A DNA stretch of 64,000 bases from Streptomyces hawaiiensis (GTDB taxonomy: Bacteria; Actinomycetota; Actinomycetes; Streptomycetales; Streptomycetaceae): positions 5,270,001-5,334,000 of the forward strand of contig NZ_CP021978.1 in NCBI RefSeq assembly GCF_004803895.1, given 5' to 3'. How positions within the stretch are numbered: the first letter of the stretch is position 1; every line of letters starts with the position of its first letter. The notes beneath the pieces were generated by a model, which was given only the letters and a program-made list of their open reading frames with translations, was not told the DNA's origin and did not search any database. The position numbers were made by a program, and so were the translations under genes. This document shows positions 25,492 through 34,175 of the stretch, one piece after another.

Positions 25492-26661
25492 CTACGCCCG
25501 GGCCGGGTGCCCGATGAGCATCGCCGGTGCTCCCGCCACCCGGGTCAGGAACACCGTGGCCGCGTGCGGGCCCTGCGGCTTGACCTTCCTGCGGAGCTCC
25601 TCCGGCTCGACCGCCGAGCCCCGCTTCTTCACGGTCAGCGTGCCGACCCGCCGCTCCCGCAGCAGTGCCTTCAGCTTCTTGAGGTTGAAGGGCAGATGGT
25701 CGGTGATCTCGTAGGCGGTGGCGTACGGGGTCGGGTGTAGGGCGTCGGCCGTGACGTACGCGATGGTCGCGTCGAGCAGCCCGCCGTCGACCCGGTCGGC
25801 CACCTCGGCGACCAGGTGGGCCCGGATGACGGCGCCGTCGGGCTCGTAGAGGTAGCGGCCGGGCGGGCGGACCTCCGGGTCGGGAAGGCCGCGGGAGAGC
25901 AGGGTGCGGGGACCCGGCAGGAGGGTCGCCCGGACCGCCCCCGGCTCGGTGCCGAACCACAGCACCGCCTCCTTGACGTCCCCCCCGTCGGAGATCCACT
26001 CGGCCTCGGCGTCCTCGGGGACCGCCTCGTGCGGGACACCGGGGGCGATCTTCAGCGCGGCGGCCCGGGAGGCCCGGCGGGCGGCGGAGACCGCCCAGGA
26101 CAGGGGCGGCGAGTAGGCCTCGGGGTCGAAGATCCGGCCGCGGCCGCCCCGTCGGGCGGGGTCGACGAACACGGCGTCGAAACCGGCCGTGTCCACGTCC
26201 GTGACGTCCGCCTCGCGCACCTCGACGAGGCCGGCCAGCCCCAGCGCGTCGGCGTTGGCCCGGGCCGCCGCGGCCGTCTGCGGGTCCCGGTCCACGGCCA
26301 GCACCCGGATCCCGGCGCGGGCCAGCGCGATCGCGTCGCCGCCGATGCCGCAGCACAGGTCGGCGACCGAGGTGACGCCCAGGCCGGCCATACGACGGGC
26401 CCGGTAGGCCGCCACACTCGCCCGGGTCGACTGCTCGACCCCGTTCGGCGTGAAGAACATCCGGCCGGCGTCCTCGGCCCCGAACTTCACCACCGCCCGT
26501 TGCCGCAGCCGCGCCTGGCCCAGCGCCGCCGACACCAGCTCGGCGGGGTGCTCGCGGCGCAGCCGGGTCGCGACGGCCAGCTCCCGCGCCGGGTCGGTGT
26601 CCCGCACCTCGTCGAGGAGAGCGCGGCCTTCGGGCGTGAGGAGGGGAGCGAGGTCGTTCAC
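25492..26661 (-). CDS. class I SAM-dependent methyltransferase with THUMP-like C-terminal domain
   Basis: 389 residues. The SAM-binding motif is VADLCCGIGGDAIALARAGIRVLAVDRDP near residue 100, followed by FDAVFVDPARRGGRGRIFDP and a C-terminal domain with HLPFNLKKLKALLRERRVGTLTVKKRG and TVFLTRV. This arrangement matches the actinobacterial THUMP-like methyltransferases, presumed to act on RNA; the substrate is not known. The GTG at 26661 (VNDLAPLLTPEGRALL) is a natural start; the longer frame adds an unlikely Arg/Pro-rich leader. It is convergent with the sigma gene, ending 4 bp from its stop. Confidence 0.8.
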   Translation of the reverse strand: MNDLAPLLTPEGRALLDEVRDTDPARELAVATRLRREHPAELVSAALGQARLRQRAVVKFGAEDAGRMFFTPNGVEQSTRASVAAYRARRMAGLGVTSVADLCCGIGGDAIALARAGIRVLAVDRDPQTAAAARANADALGLAGLVEVREADVTDVDTAGFDAVFVDPARRGGRGRIFDPEAYSPPLSWAVSAARRASRAAALKIAPGVPHEAVPEDAEAEWISDGGDVKEAVLWFGTEPGAVRATLLPGPRTLLSRGLPDPEVRPPGRYLYEPDGAVIRAHLVAEVADRVDGGLLDATIAYVTADALHPTPYATAYEITDHLPFNLKKLKALLRERRVGTLTVKKRGSAVEPEELRRKVKPQGPHAATVFLTRVAGAPAMLIGHPARA

Positions 26662-26780
26662 CGGATCATTGTCGGCCACGGCGGCGGGCGGGAGGCGTGT
26701 GGGCCAGTCGGTGGATGGTGGGGCACCGGCCGCGGTGTCGGGCCGGGACCGGCGGGAGGGGGCTGCGAGGATCCGACACC

Positions 26781-27719
26781 ATGCGAGCAGTCGTACAAAA
26801 TGACAAAGGCCGGGCATCGGGGCGTGCGCCCGCAGGCGTACGGGTCGGCCTCACCGTGCTCGTCCTCGCCGCCATCGCCTCCGGCTGCGCGCAGGGCGGC
26901 GGCAGCGACCAGGTCGCCCCGGCCGGCGGCCAGCAGCCCCTCGACGCGCCCCCGGCCCGCGCGCTCGCCTCCTACGCCACCAAGCTGCGCGCCGCGCACG
27001 CCGCCCGGGCCGCCGCCGCGCACCGCTGGGACCTGCGCAAGGTCCCACTGGCCGCCCCGCCGGCCCCCGAGAAGAAGCCCAGGATCAAGACCCGCAAGGG
27101 ATTCCAGGTGGACGGACACCTGGAACGGAACCTCCCGCCCGTCTTCACCACGGTCCCCACCCGGGACAAGGTCGTCTTCCTCACCATCGACGACGGTGCC
27201 GAGAAGGACCGGGTGTTCCTGCGGATGATGAGCGACCTGGACATCCCCTACACGGCCTTCCTCAGCGGCTACCTGGTCAAGGACGACACCCGCTACTTCC
27301 GCAAGATGCAGTCCAGGGGCGTGGTCCTGAACAACCACACCCTCCACCACCCCAACCTGCGGGGCCTGTCGTACCGCGCGCAGAAGCGCGAGATCTGCGG
27401 CATGCAGCGCTACATGGAGAAGCGGTTCGGCAAACGCCCCGCCCTCTTCCGCCCGCCCTTCGGCAGCTACGACCGGGCGACCCTGCGCGCCGCCAAGGCC
27501 TGCGGCATCACGCACGTGCCCCTGTGGAACGAGGAGGTCTTCGCCGACCGCTGGGAGTACCGCGAGGCGGACCGCAGGCTGCACCCGGGCGACATCGTCC
27601 TCACGCACTTCCGCGGCCGCGACCAGTGGAAGGGCACGATGGCCGACATGATCCACCGTTTCCTGAACAAGGTCACGGCCCAGGGGTACGCCGTGGGACG
27701 GCTGGAGGACTACCTGTGA
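26781..27719 (+). CDS. lipoprotein polysaccharide deacetylase (NodB-like), copy 1
   Basis: Surface lipoprotein, 312 residues. The N terminus ends in a lipobox (TVLVLAAIASGC). The NodB domain lies at about 130-312: motif 1 TIDDGAEKD (a variant of TFDDG), motif 2 NNHTLHHPNL, motif 3 RPPFGSYDRATL, and IVLTHFRG near the end. The three metal-binding residues (second Asp of motif 1 and the two His of motif 2) are present. It probably deacetylates a cell-wall or extracellular polysaccharide. Its stop overlaps the start of the second copy (GTGA). Confidence 0.85.
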   Translation: MRAVVQNDKGRASGRAPAGVRVGLTVLVLAAIASGCAQGGGSDQVAPAGGQQPLDAPPARALASYATKLRAAHAARAAAAHRWDLRKVPLAAPPAPEKKPRIKTRKGFQVDGHLERNLPPVFTTVPTRDKVVFLTIDDGAEKDRVFLRMMSDLDIPYTAFLSGYLVKDDTRYFRKMQSRGVVLNNHTLHHPNLRGLSYRAQKREICGMQRYMEKRFGKRPALFRPPFGSYDRATLRAAKACGITHVPLWNEEVFADRWEYREADRRLHPGDIVLTHFRGRDQWKGTMADMIHRFLNKVTAQGYAVGRLEDYL

Positions 27720-28465
27720 GGCGGCCGGCCGCCGCCGTGCTCTGCGCGGCCCTGCTGGCCGGCTGCGCCGGGGCGGCGGGGGAACAGCCGGGCATCGCCG
27801 ACGGCCGGGCCCAGGACCCGGCACACGTGGTGAGCGACCCCCGCCACCTGCCCCCCGTCGTGGACCGCGTCCCCACCCGCGACCCGGTCGTCTTCCTGAC
27901 CTACGACGACGGCGCCGAACGCGACCCCCGCTTCGTCGGCCTCGTCCGCGAACGGCGGCTCCCGGTCAGCATGTTCCTCACGGACAGCGTCGTGGGGCCC
28001 GGCTACGGCCACTTCGCCCGGCTGCGCGCGGTCGGGGCGTCCATCCAGAACCACACGCTCGACCACCCCGCCCTGCGCGGCCTGCCCTACGCGGGGCAGC
28101 GCGCCGAGATCTGCGGCCAGCAGCACAAGCTCCGCTCCCGCTTCGGCATCACCCCCCGCCTCCTCCGCCCGCCCCACGGCACCTACGACACGACGACCCT
28201 GCGCGCCGCCGCCGACTGCGGCATCACCGCGGTCGTCCTGTGGCGGGCGTCCCTGAACGCCGACGGCGAACTGACGTACACCCGGGGCGAGCCCGGCCTG
28301 CGCGCCGGTGACATCGTCTCGATTCCGTCCGGCGAGACCGGGTCCCTGACCCTGACGGAACGGACCGAACGCCTGCTGCGGGTGATCGGAGAGCGGGGGC
28401 TGCGGGTGGGCCGGCTGGAGGACCACCTGGAGAGAACACCTGGCCGACGCGCGGGCGGCAATTAG
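27716..28465 (+). CDS. lipoprotein polysaccharide deacetylase (NodB-like), copy 2
   Basis: 249 residues, clearly a tandem duplicate of the gene before it, with a lipobox (LCAALLAGC) and motifs LTYDDGAERD, QNHTLDHPALRG and RPPHGTYDTTTLRAAADCG. It lacks the ~75-residue spacer between lipobox and domain that copy 1 has. The end of motif 5 differs: where copy 1 has IVLTHFRG this reads IVSIPSGE, so the conserved His of the family is missing here and activity may be altered. It starts with GTG overlapping the stop of copy 1. Its stop falls inside the first CIRCE element of groES. Confidence 0.82.
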   Translation: MRRPAAAVLCAALLAGCAGAAGEQPGIADGRAQDPAHVVSDPRHLPPVVDRVPTRDPVVFLTYDDGAERDPRFVGLVRERRLPVSMFLTDSVVGPGYGHFARLRAVGASIQNHTLDHPALRGLPYAGQRAEICGQQHKLRSRFGITPRLLRPPHGTYDTTTLRAAADCGITAVVLWRASLNADGELTYTRGEPGLRAGDIVSIPSGETGSLTLTERTERLLRVIGERGLRVGRLEDHLERTPGRRAGGN

Positions 28466-28488
28466 CAGTCCGCTTGACCGAGTGCTAA
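28462..28488. promoter_or_regulatory. CIRCE element 1 (HrcA operator)
   Basis: TTAGCAGTC-N9-GAGTGCTAA, one mismatch from the consensus TTAGCACTC-N9-GAGTGCTAA. It overlaps the -35 hexamer of the groES promoter and the final codons of the upstream deacetylase gene. Confidence 0.95.
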
Positions 28489-28501
28489 TCGCAGTCATAG
28501 T
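28474..28501 (+). promoter_or_regulatory. groES-groEL1 promoter (HrdB type)
   Basis: TTGACC (28474-28479), 16-bp spacer, CATAGT (28496-28501). The predicted start near 28508 lies at the edge of CIRCE element 2, so HrcA binding to either element would block initiation; heat would relieve it. Confidence 0.8.
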
Positions 28502-28508
28502 CTCGGCT

Positions 28509-28535
28509 CTGGCACTCCCCCTAGGAGAGTGCCAA
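28509..28535. promoter_or_regulatory. CIRCE element 2 (HrcA operator)
   Basis: CTGGCACTC-N9-GAGTGCCAA, a variant of the CIRCE consensus with paired changes in both arms that keep the symmetry, at the transcription start region of groES. Confidence 0.9.
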
Positions 28536-28632
28536 CACAGCGACGGGCAGGTCCGGCACCCGCGACGACGGATCCACCTGGTCGCCACCTCAGACAGTCA
28601 ACCCCGTGATCTCCGAAGGGGGAGGTCGGATC

Positions 28633-28941
28633 GTGACGACCACCAGCTCCAAGGTTGCCATCAAGCCGCTCGAGGACCGCATTGTGGTCCAGCCGCTCGA
28701 CGCCGAGCAGACCACCGCCTCTGGCCTGGTCATCCCGGACACCGCCAAGGAGAAGCCCCAGGAGGGCGTCGTCCTGGCCGTGGGCCCGGGCCGCTTCGAG
28801 GACGGCAACCGTCTTCCGCTCGACGTCTCCGTCGGTGACGTCGTGCTCTACAGCAAGTACGGCGGCACCGAGGTGAAGTACAACGGCGAGGAGTACCTCG
28901 TCCTCTCGGCCCGCGACGTGCTCGCGATCGTCGAGAAGTAA
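28633..28941 (+). CDS. groES: co-chaperonin GroES
   Basis: Seven-fold lid of the GroEL chaperonin. 102 residues, normal length. Signatures are KPLEDRIVVQPLDAEQTTAS at the N terminus, IPDTAKEKPQEGVVLAVGPG (with mobile loop) and GDVVLYSKYGGTEVKYNGEEYLVL. It starts with GTG at 28633 behind GGGGGAGG. Cotranscribed with groEL1 115 bp downstream; repressed by HrcA through two CIRCE elements. Confidence 0.97.
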   Translation: MTTTSSKVAIKPLEDRIVVQPLDAEQTTASGLVIPDTAKEKPQEGVVLAVGPGRFEDGNRLPLDVSVGDVVLYSKYGGTEVKYNGEEYLVLSARDVLAIVEK

Positions 28942-28965
28942 TTCACTCCAAGCACACTGCTTTGA

Positions 28966-29018
28966 ACTGCGCCCCTGGCCCCCGCGATCGCTATTGAGCC
29001 GGGCGCCCGGGGCGCAGT
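28966..29018 (+). other. groES-groEL1 intergenic inverted repeat
   Basis: ACTGCGCCCC pairs with GGGGCGCAGT (10 bp) across a 33-nt loop. It could set a partial terminator or an mRNA processing point between the two genes, but nothing in the sequence decides this. Confidence 0.4.
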
Positions 29019-29056
29019 GCCGTTACCCCTGATTCCGGAAGAGGGCTCACGCTCCC

Positions 29057-30679
29057 ATGGCGAAGATCCTGAAGTTCGACGAGGACGCCCGTCGCGCCCT
29101 CGAGCGCGGCGTCAACAAGCTTGCCGACACGGTCAAGGTGACGATCGGCCCCAAGGGCCGCAACGTCGTCATCGACAAGAAGTTCGGCGCTCCCACCATC
29201 ACCAACGACGGCGTGACCATCGCCCGCGAGGTCGAGGTCGAGGACCCGTTCGAGAACCTCGGTGCGCAGCTGGTCAAGGAGGTGGCGACCAAGACCAACG
29301 ACATCGCGGGTGACGGTACGACCACCGCGACCGTGCTCGCCCAGGCGCTCGTACGCGAGGGCCTGAAGAACGTCGCCGCCGGTGCCTCCCCGGCCGCCCT
29401 GAAGAAGGGCATCGACGCCGCCGTCGCCGCGGTCTCCGAGGAGCTCCTCGCGACGGCCCGCCCGATCGACGAGAAGTCCGACATCGCCGCCGTCGCCGGT
29501 CTGTCCGCGCAGGACAGCCAGGTCGGCGAGCTCATCGCCGAGGCGATGGACAAGGTCGGCAAGGACGGTGTCATCACCGTCGAGGAGTCCAACACCTTCG
29601 GTCTGGAGCTGGACTTCACCGAGGGCATGGCCTTCGACAAGGGCTACCTGTCGCCGTACTTCGTGACGGACCAGGAGCGCATGGAAGCCGTCCTGGACGA
29701 CCCGTACATCCTCATCACGCAGGGCAAGATCTCCGCCATCGCGGACCTCCTGCCGCTGCTGGAGAAGGTCATCCAGTCCAACGCCTCCAAGCCGCTGCTG
29801 ATCATCGCCGAGGACGTCGAGGGCGAAGCCCTGTCCACCCTCGTAGTGAACAAGATCCGCGGCACCTTCAACGCCGTCGCCGTGAAGGCCCCCGGCTTCG
29901 GCGACCGCCGCAAGGCGATGCTGCAGGACCTGGCGGTCCTCACCGGCGCCACGGTCGTCTCCGAGGAGGTCGGCCTCAAGCTCGACCAGGTCGGTCTGGA
30001 CGTCCTCGGCTCCGCCCGCCGCGTCACCGTCACCAAGGACGACACCACGGTCGTCGACGGCGCCGGCAACAAGGACGACGTGCACGGCCGCGTCGCCCAG
30101 ATCAAGGCCGAGATCGAGTCCACCGACTCCGACTGGGACCGCGAGAAGCTCCAGGAGCGCCTCGCGAAGCTGGCCGGCGGCGTGTGCGTCATCCGCGTCG
30201 GTGCCGCCACCGAGGTCGAGCTCAAGGAGCGCAAGCACCGTCTGGAGGACGCCATCTCCGCGACCCGCGCCGCGGTCGAGGAGGGCATCGTCTCCGGTGG
30301 TGGCTCCGCGCTGGTCCACGCCGTCAAGGTCCTCGAGGGCAACCTCGGCAAGACCGGCGACGAGGCCACCGGTGTCGCGGTCGTCCGCAAGGCCGCCGTC
30401 GAGCCGCTGCGCTGGATCGCCGAGAACGCCGGCCTGGAGGGCTACGTCATCACCTCCAAGGTCGCCGAGCTCGACAAGGGCCAGGGCTTCAACGCCGCCA
30501 CCGGCGAGTACGGCGACCTGGTCAAGGCCGGCGTCATCGACCCGGTCAAGGTCACCCGCTCCGCCCTGGAGAACGCCGCCTCCATCGCCTCCCTCCTCCT
30601 CACGACCGAGACCCTGGTCGTCGAGAAGAAGGAAGAAGAGGAGCCGGCCGCGGGCCACAGCCACGGCCACTCCCACTGA
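29057..30679 (+). CDS. groEL1: chaperonin GroEL1
   Basis: 60-kDa ATP-dependent chaperonin, 540 residues. Landmarks are KFDEDARRALERGVNKLADT, the ATP site GDGTTTATVLAQALV and VKAPGFGDRRKAMLQDLAVL. The C terminus ends AAGHSHGHSH, the His-rich tail of the actinobacterial GroEL1 class, in place of the Gly-Met repeats of the main GroEL. It is paired with groES; the unpaired groEL2 is expected elsewhere. ATG at 29057. Confidence 0.97.
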   Translation: MAKILKFDEDARRALERGVNKLADTVKVTIGPKGRNVVIDKKFGAPTITNDGVTIAREVEVEDPFENLGAQLVKEVATKTNDIAGDGTTTATVLAQALVREGLKNVAAGASPAALKKGIDAAVAAVSEELLATARPIDEKSDIAAVAGLSAQDSQVGELIAEAMDKVGKDGVITVEESNTFGLELDFTEGMAFDKGYLSPYFVTDQERMEAVLDDPYILITQGKISAIADLLPLLEKVIQSNASKPLLIIAEDVEGEALSTLVVNKIRGTFNAVAVKAPGFGDRRKAMLQDLAVLTGATVVSEEVGLKLDQVGLDVLGSARRVTVTKDDTTVVDGAGNKDDVHGRVAQIKAEIESTDSDWDREKLQERLAKLAGGVCVIRVGAATEVELKERKHRLEDAISATRAAVEEGIVSGGGSALVHAVKVLEGNLGKTGDEATGVAVVRKAAVEPLRWIAENAGLEGYVITSKVAELDKGQGFNAATGEYGDLVKAGVIDPVKVTRSALENAASIASLLLTTETLVVEKKEEEEPAAGHSHGHSH

Positions 30680-30696
30680 GGCACCGACCTCGTCGG

Positions 30697-30734
30697 GAAG
30701 CCCCCGTACCGCCCCGCGCGGCACGGGGGCTTTC
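30697..30734 (+). terminator. hairpin after groEL1
   Basis: GAAGCCCCCGT pairs with ACGGGGGCTTTC around a GC-rich loop, followed by TCC. Placed 18 bp after the groEL1 stop and before the convergent ester-cyclase gene. Confidence 0.85.
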
Positions 30735-30751
30735 CGCGTTCCCGGGTGCTG

Positions 30752-31459
30752 TCACAACTCCAGCGGATCGAGCACCCCGAGCTGCTGCATCAGCCCCAGC
30801 CGGTCGTACTGCCACCAGCCCTCGGCGATCTTCCCGTCCGGCGTGCAGCGGTGGACGGTCGTCCCCGTCATGGTGACCTCCTGCCCGGTCGGCGGGATCC
30901 CGAGGAAGTCGCCCGTGTGACGCCCGTGGAAGGTCCACCGGGTGCACACCCGGTCGCCCTGCGCCATCTGGTCGTCGATGGTGAACGAGAAGTCGAACCC
31001 GCCCCGCCACACCTCCACCTCGCGCCGCACCGCGTCCAGCCCGATGACGTCCTGCACATTGGCGGGATCGTGGTCGTGGTAGTCCTCGATGAACACGTCG
31101 TTGAACGGCGGCGCGTCCCCCCGGCCGGGCGCGAGCTCGAAGAACCTGCGCGCGGTGGCCGTGTACAGCTGCTCGTCCCGCACCACCTCCAGGTCCGTGA
31201 AGGTCGGCGTCTCGTCGCAGAGCGCCACCATGTCCTGGAAGATCCGGTCGGTCTCCGGCAGCCCGGAGTTGCGCATCGCCTCCTCGTACGACGGGAACTC
31301 CACGATCTCCACGATGTGCGAGGCGTCGGCCCGGTCCTTCGCCACCACACTGTGCGTCGCGGTCCGCTTCCCCTTGGTCTGCTCGACCCACCGGTCCATC
31401 AGCCGGTTCATCTCGTCGAGCCGGCTGGTCCTGCATTCGATGAGCTGTACGAAGGTCAT
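30752..31459 (-). CDS. two-domain protein: ABM-like plus SnoaL-like ester cyclase
   Basis: 235 residues. The first ~100 (FVQLIECRTSRLDEMNRLMD and VEIVEFPSYEEAMRNS) resemble small dimeric alpha/beta-barrel proteins. The second half (VFIEDYHDHDPANVQDVIG, CTRWTFHGRHTGDFLGIPPT and IAEGWWQYDRLGLMQQLG) is a SnoaL-like polyketide-cyclase/ester-cyclase fold. There is no associated polyketide cluster, so its substrate is unknown. ATG at 31459; faces groEL1 across a terminator. Confidence 0.75.
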   Translation of the reverse strand: MTFVQLIECRTSRLDEMNRLMDRWVEQTKGKRTATHSVVAKDRADASHIVEIVEFPSYEEAMRNSGLPETDRIFQDMVALCDETPTFTDLEVVRDEQLYTATARRFFELAPGRGDAPPFNDVFIEDYHDHDPANVQDVIGLDAVRREVEVWRGGFDFSFTIDDQMAQGDRVCTRWTFHGRHTGDFLGIPPTGQEVTMTGTTVHRCTPDGKIAEGWWQYDRLGLMQQLGVLDPLEL

Positions 31460-31598
31460 GGCCTCGCCTCCGGCCCCCCTGGGTCCGGCTGAACAGCTTC
31501 ATTGTCCCAAGGGGAGCGCCCGGGTGCCTCCCGGCACAAGAAGTGAGGAGCCTGCCGGGCCGACCGTGTCGCGGCACGGCCGGGCCCACCGCACACGC

Positions 31599-32372
31599 CT
31601 ACTGCGGCCCGTACTTCCGGCCCGTCTTGGACGACACCGCCCCGAGCATCCCCCGCGGCACCAGCTTCGCCGCGCCCATCAGCGCCTTGTACCGCGGGTC
31701 CGGAATGGACAGCGTCTTGCCGCGCGCCAGATCGTGCAGCGCCGCCGCCACCAGCTTGTCGGCGTCGAGCCACATCCAGCCCGGGATGTTGTCGGTGCCC
31801 ATCCCGGCCCGGTCGTGGAACTCGGTGCGCACGAACCCCGGGCAGAGCGCCATCAGCCGTACGCCGCTGCCGGCCAGGTCGCGCGCCGCGCCCTGCGTGA
31901 ACTGCACGACCCAGGCCTTGGACGCGCCGTAGGTGCCCCGGGGGACGAAGGCGGCCACCGACGCGACGTTGACGACGCCGCCGCGGCCGCGCTCGCGCAT
32001 GGCCCCGGTCGCCGCCGACGTCAGCCGCAGCACCGCCTCGCAGTGCACCTTCAGCATCCGCAGCTCGTCGGCCATGGAGACGTCGAGATAGCGGCCCTTG
32101 TTGCCGAACCCGGCGTTGTTGATCAGGAGGTCGACGGCGTTCTTGCGGTCGCCGAGGCGTCCGGCCACCGCCTCGATGCCCTGGTCCTCGGCCAGGTCGG
32201 CCGTCAGCACCTCCGCCTCGATGCCGTGCCGGTCGTGCAGTTCGGTCGCCTGTTCCCGGAGCCGCTTGGTGTCGCGGGCCACCAGCACCAGGTTGTGCCC
32301 GTCGGCCGCCAGTCGCCGCGCGAACGCGGCCCCGATGCCTGCCGTCGATCCCGTAATCAGAGCCGTTGTCAT
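31599..32372 (-). CDS. SDR-family NAD(P)-dependent oxidoreductase
   Basis: 257 residues, classical short-chain dehydrogenase. The cofactor site is ALITGSTAGIGAAFARRLA, followed by LLINNAGFGNKG and the catalytic TYGASKAWVVQFTQ (Tyr-x3-Lys, preceded by an Ala/Ser region VASVAAFVP). Late motif LCPGFVRTEFHDRAG. Substrate unknown. Likely monocistronic; the MOSC gene on the same strand starts 760 bp upstream and ends 95 bp before this gene. Confidence 0.85.
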   Translation of the reverse strand: MTTALITGSTAGIGAAFARRLAADGHNLVLVARDTKRLREQATELHDRHGIEAEVLTADLAEDQGIEAVAGRLGDRKNAVDLLINNAGFGNKGRYLDVSMADELRMLKVHCEAVLRLTSAATGAMRERGRGGVVNVASVAAFVPRGTYGASKAWVVQFTQGAARDLAGSGVRLMALCPGFVRTEFHDRAGMGTDNIPGWMWLDADKLVAAALHDLARGKTLSIPDPRYKALMGAAKLVPRGMLGAVSSKTGRKYGPQ

Positions 32373-32466
32373 GGCAGAAGATTAGTGACCTGGACCGCGT
32401 GCATCCGCTTCCCCGTGGGGCCGTCCGTGGTGAAGGGTCGGTGGAGACGGGCGTGGTGAGCGGCCG

Positions 32467-33135
32467 TCAGGCCCCGTACTTCTCCTCGTACTCCCGTGCC
32501 GTCCTCAGCAACTCCGGGTGCAGGGCGTCGCCCGCCGCCAGCAGTCGCGGCAGCAGCGTCCGTTCGATCGTCACCGCCCGGAACTGCAGGGCCACGGTCA
32601 CGTCGTGGCCGGGCCGGTGCACGATCTCGACGGCGTCGCCCGCGCGGATCTCCCCTGGCTCGATCACCCGCAGGTACGCCCCCGGCGCACAGCGCTGCGT
32701 GAACCGCTTCACCCAGCTCTTCTCGTCCATATGGCCCTGGAACGTACGGCACGGGATCCGCCCGGAGGTGATCTCCAGCACCACATCGGGCCCGATGCGC
32801 CAGCGCTCGCCGATCAGCGCGCCGGACACGTCGAGGCCCTGGGTGGTGAGGTTCTCGCCGAAGGCGCCGTCGGCCAGCGTGCGGCCCAGCTCGCGCTCCC
32901 ACTCGTCCATGTCCTCACGGGCCATGGCGTACACCGCCTGGTCGTCGCCGCCGTGATGCTCCAGCTTGCACACCGCGTCCCCGGCCAGCCCGCTTCCGCC
33001 GATGCCCTTGGGCCCGGGCGCGGACACCCGCACCGGCCCGTCCACCGGCCGCTTGTCGATCCCGGTCACGCCCGCCGGGTTGTCCGTGTACGGCACGGCC
33101 TCGGCACGGCCCAGATTCACTGACAGAAGCTTCAT
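32467..33135 (-). CDS. MOSC domain-containing protein
   Basis: 222 residues. MOSC domains handle sulphur or molybdenum cofactors; the stand-alone type is related to YiiM. Signatures are LSVNLGRAEAVPYTDNPAGV, GLAGDAVCKLEHHGGDDQAVYAM, AFGENLTTQGLDVSGALIGE and SGRIPCRTFQGHM, the last with the conserved Cys. YiiM-like proteins have been linked to N-hydroxylated base detoxification. ATG at 33135; divergent from a LysR regulator 80 bp away, which may control it. Confidence 0.83.
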   Translation of the reverse strand: MKLLSVNLGRAEAVPYTDNPAGVTGIDKRPVDGPVRVSAPGPKGIGGSGLAGDAVCKLEHHGGDDQAVYAMAREDMDEWERELGRTLADGAFGENLTTQGLDVSGALIGERWRIGPDVVLEITSGRIPCRTFQGHMDEKSWVKRFTQRCAPGAYLRVIEPGEIRAGDAVEIVHRPGHDVTVALQFRAVTIERTLLPRLLAAGDALHPELLRTAREYEEKYGA

Positions 33136-33215
33136 GCCCGCACGGTAGGCGACCGGTCCCCAAAGCGTCGACGCGTTATTGGGAGCGGCATCAAAGGGTC
33201 GCTTATCCTCGAAGG

Positions 33216-34112
33216 GTGATCGAAGCTCGTCATCTCCGCGTCCTGCGCGCCGTCGCGACCACCGGCTCCTTCTCCGCCGCGGGCCGCGAGCTGGGCTGCA
33301 CCCAGCCCGCCGTCAGCCAGCAGATGAAGGCCCTGGAAACCTCCGTCGGCACGCCTCTGCTCATCCGCACCGGACGGGAGATGCGCCTGACCCAGGCCGG
33401 CGAGGCCCTGGTGCGGCACGCGGCCGGGATCCTCGCCGGGCTCACGGCCGCGGAGGAGGAGGTCGCCGCCATCGCCGGGCTGCGCGCGGGCCGGGTCCGG
33501 CTCGTCTCCTTCCCCAGCGGCAGTTCCACCCTCGTCCCCACGGCCCTCGCGGCCCTGCGCGAGGCGCACCCCGGTACCCGCGTCTCCCTGGAGGAGGCCG
33601 AGCCGCCCGCCTCCGTCGGCCTGCTGCGGGAGGGCGACTGCGACGTGGCGCTCGCCTTCCGCTACGAGGGGGCGGCGGGCGCCGAGGAGTGGGACGACCT
33701 GGTCGTACGGCCGCTGCTGTCGGACCGGCTCGTCGCACTCGTGCCGGAGCGGCACCGGCTCGCGGGCGCGGAGTCCGTCGCCATCGGCGAGCTCACCGAG
33801 GAGCCGTGGATCGCGGGCTGCCCGCGCTGCCGCGGACAGTTGGTCGAGGTGTGCGCGGCGGCCGGCTTCACCCCGCGCATCGACTTCGCGACCGACGACT
33901 ACCCGGCCGTCGTCGGCCTCGTCGGCGCCGGTCTGGGCGTGGCCGTGCTGCCCCAGCTGGCCGTCGAGTCGGTACGGCCCCGGGGGGTGCGCACCGTGCG
34001 GCTCGAACCGGCGGTGCGGCGGGAGATCGTCGCGCTCACGCTGCCCGACCTCGCGCAGGTTCCGGCCGTGGCGGCGACGCTCGTCCAGCTGGGCCGGGCC
34101 GCCCGCCGCTAA
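33216..34112 (+). CDS. LysR-family transcriptional regulator
   Basis: 298 residues. The N-terminal winged helix reads VIEARHLRVLRAVATTGSFS, then CTQPAVSQQMKALE. A LysR substrate-binding domain follows (GRVRLVSFPSGSSTLVPTAL, VALAFRYEG, FATDDYPAVVGLVGAGLGVA). Effector unknown. GTG start at 33216, behind GAAGG. The divergent MOSC gene across an 80-bp gap is the most likely target. Confidence 0.88.
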   Translation: MIEARHLRVLRAVATTGSFSAAGRELGCTQPAVSQQMKALETSVGTPLLIRTGREMRLTQAGEALVRHAAGILAGLTAAEEEVAAIAGLRAGRVRLVSFPSGSSTLVPTALAALREAHPGTRVSLEEAEPPASVGLLREGDCDVALAFRYEGAAGAEEWDDLVVRPLLSDRLVALVPERHRLAGAESVAIGELTEEPWIAGCPRCRGQLVEVCAAAGFTPRIDFATDDYPAVVGLVGAGLGVAVLPQLAVESVRPRGVRTVRLEPAVRREIVALTLPDLAQVPAVAATLVQLGRAARR

Positions 34113-34175
34113 CGCGCCCACGCGCGTCAAAAACCAACGGCACGCGTGCGCGTGCCTGTTCGCAGAAACGTTCCT

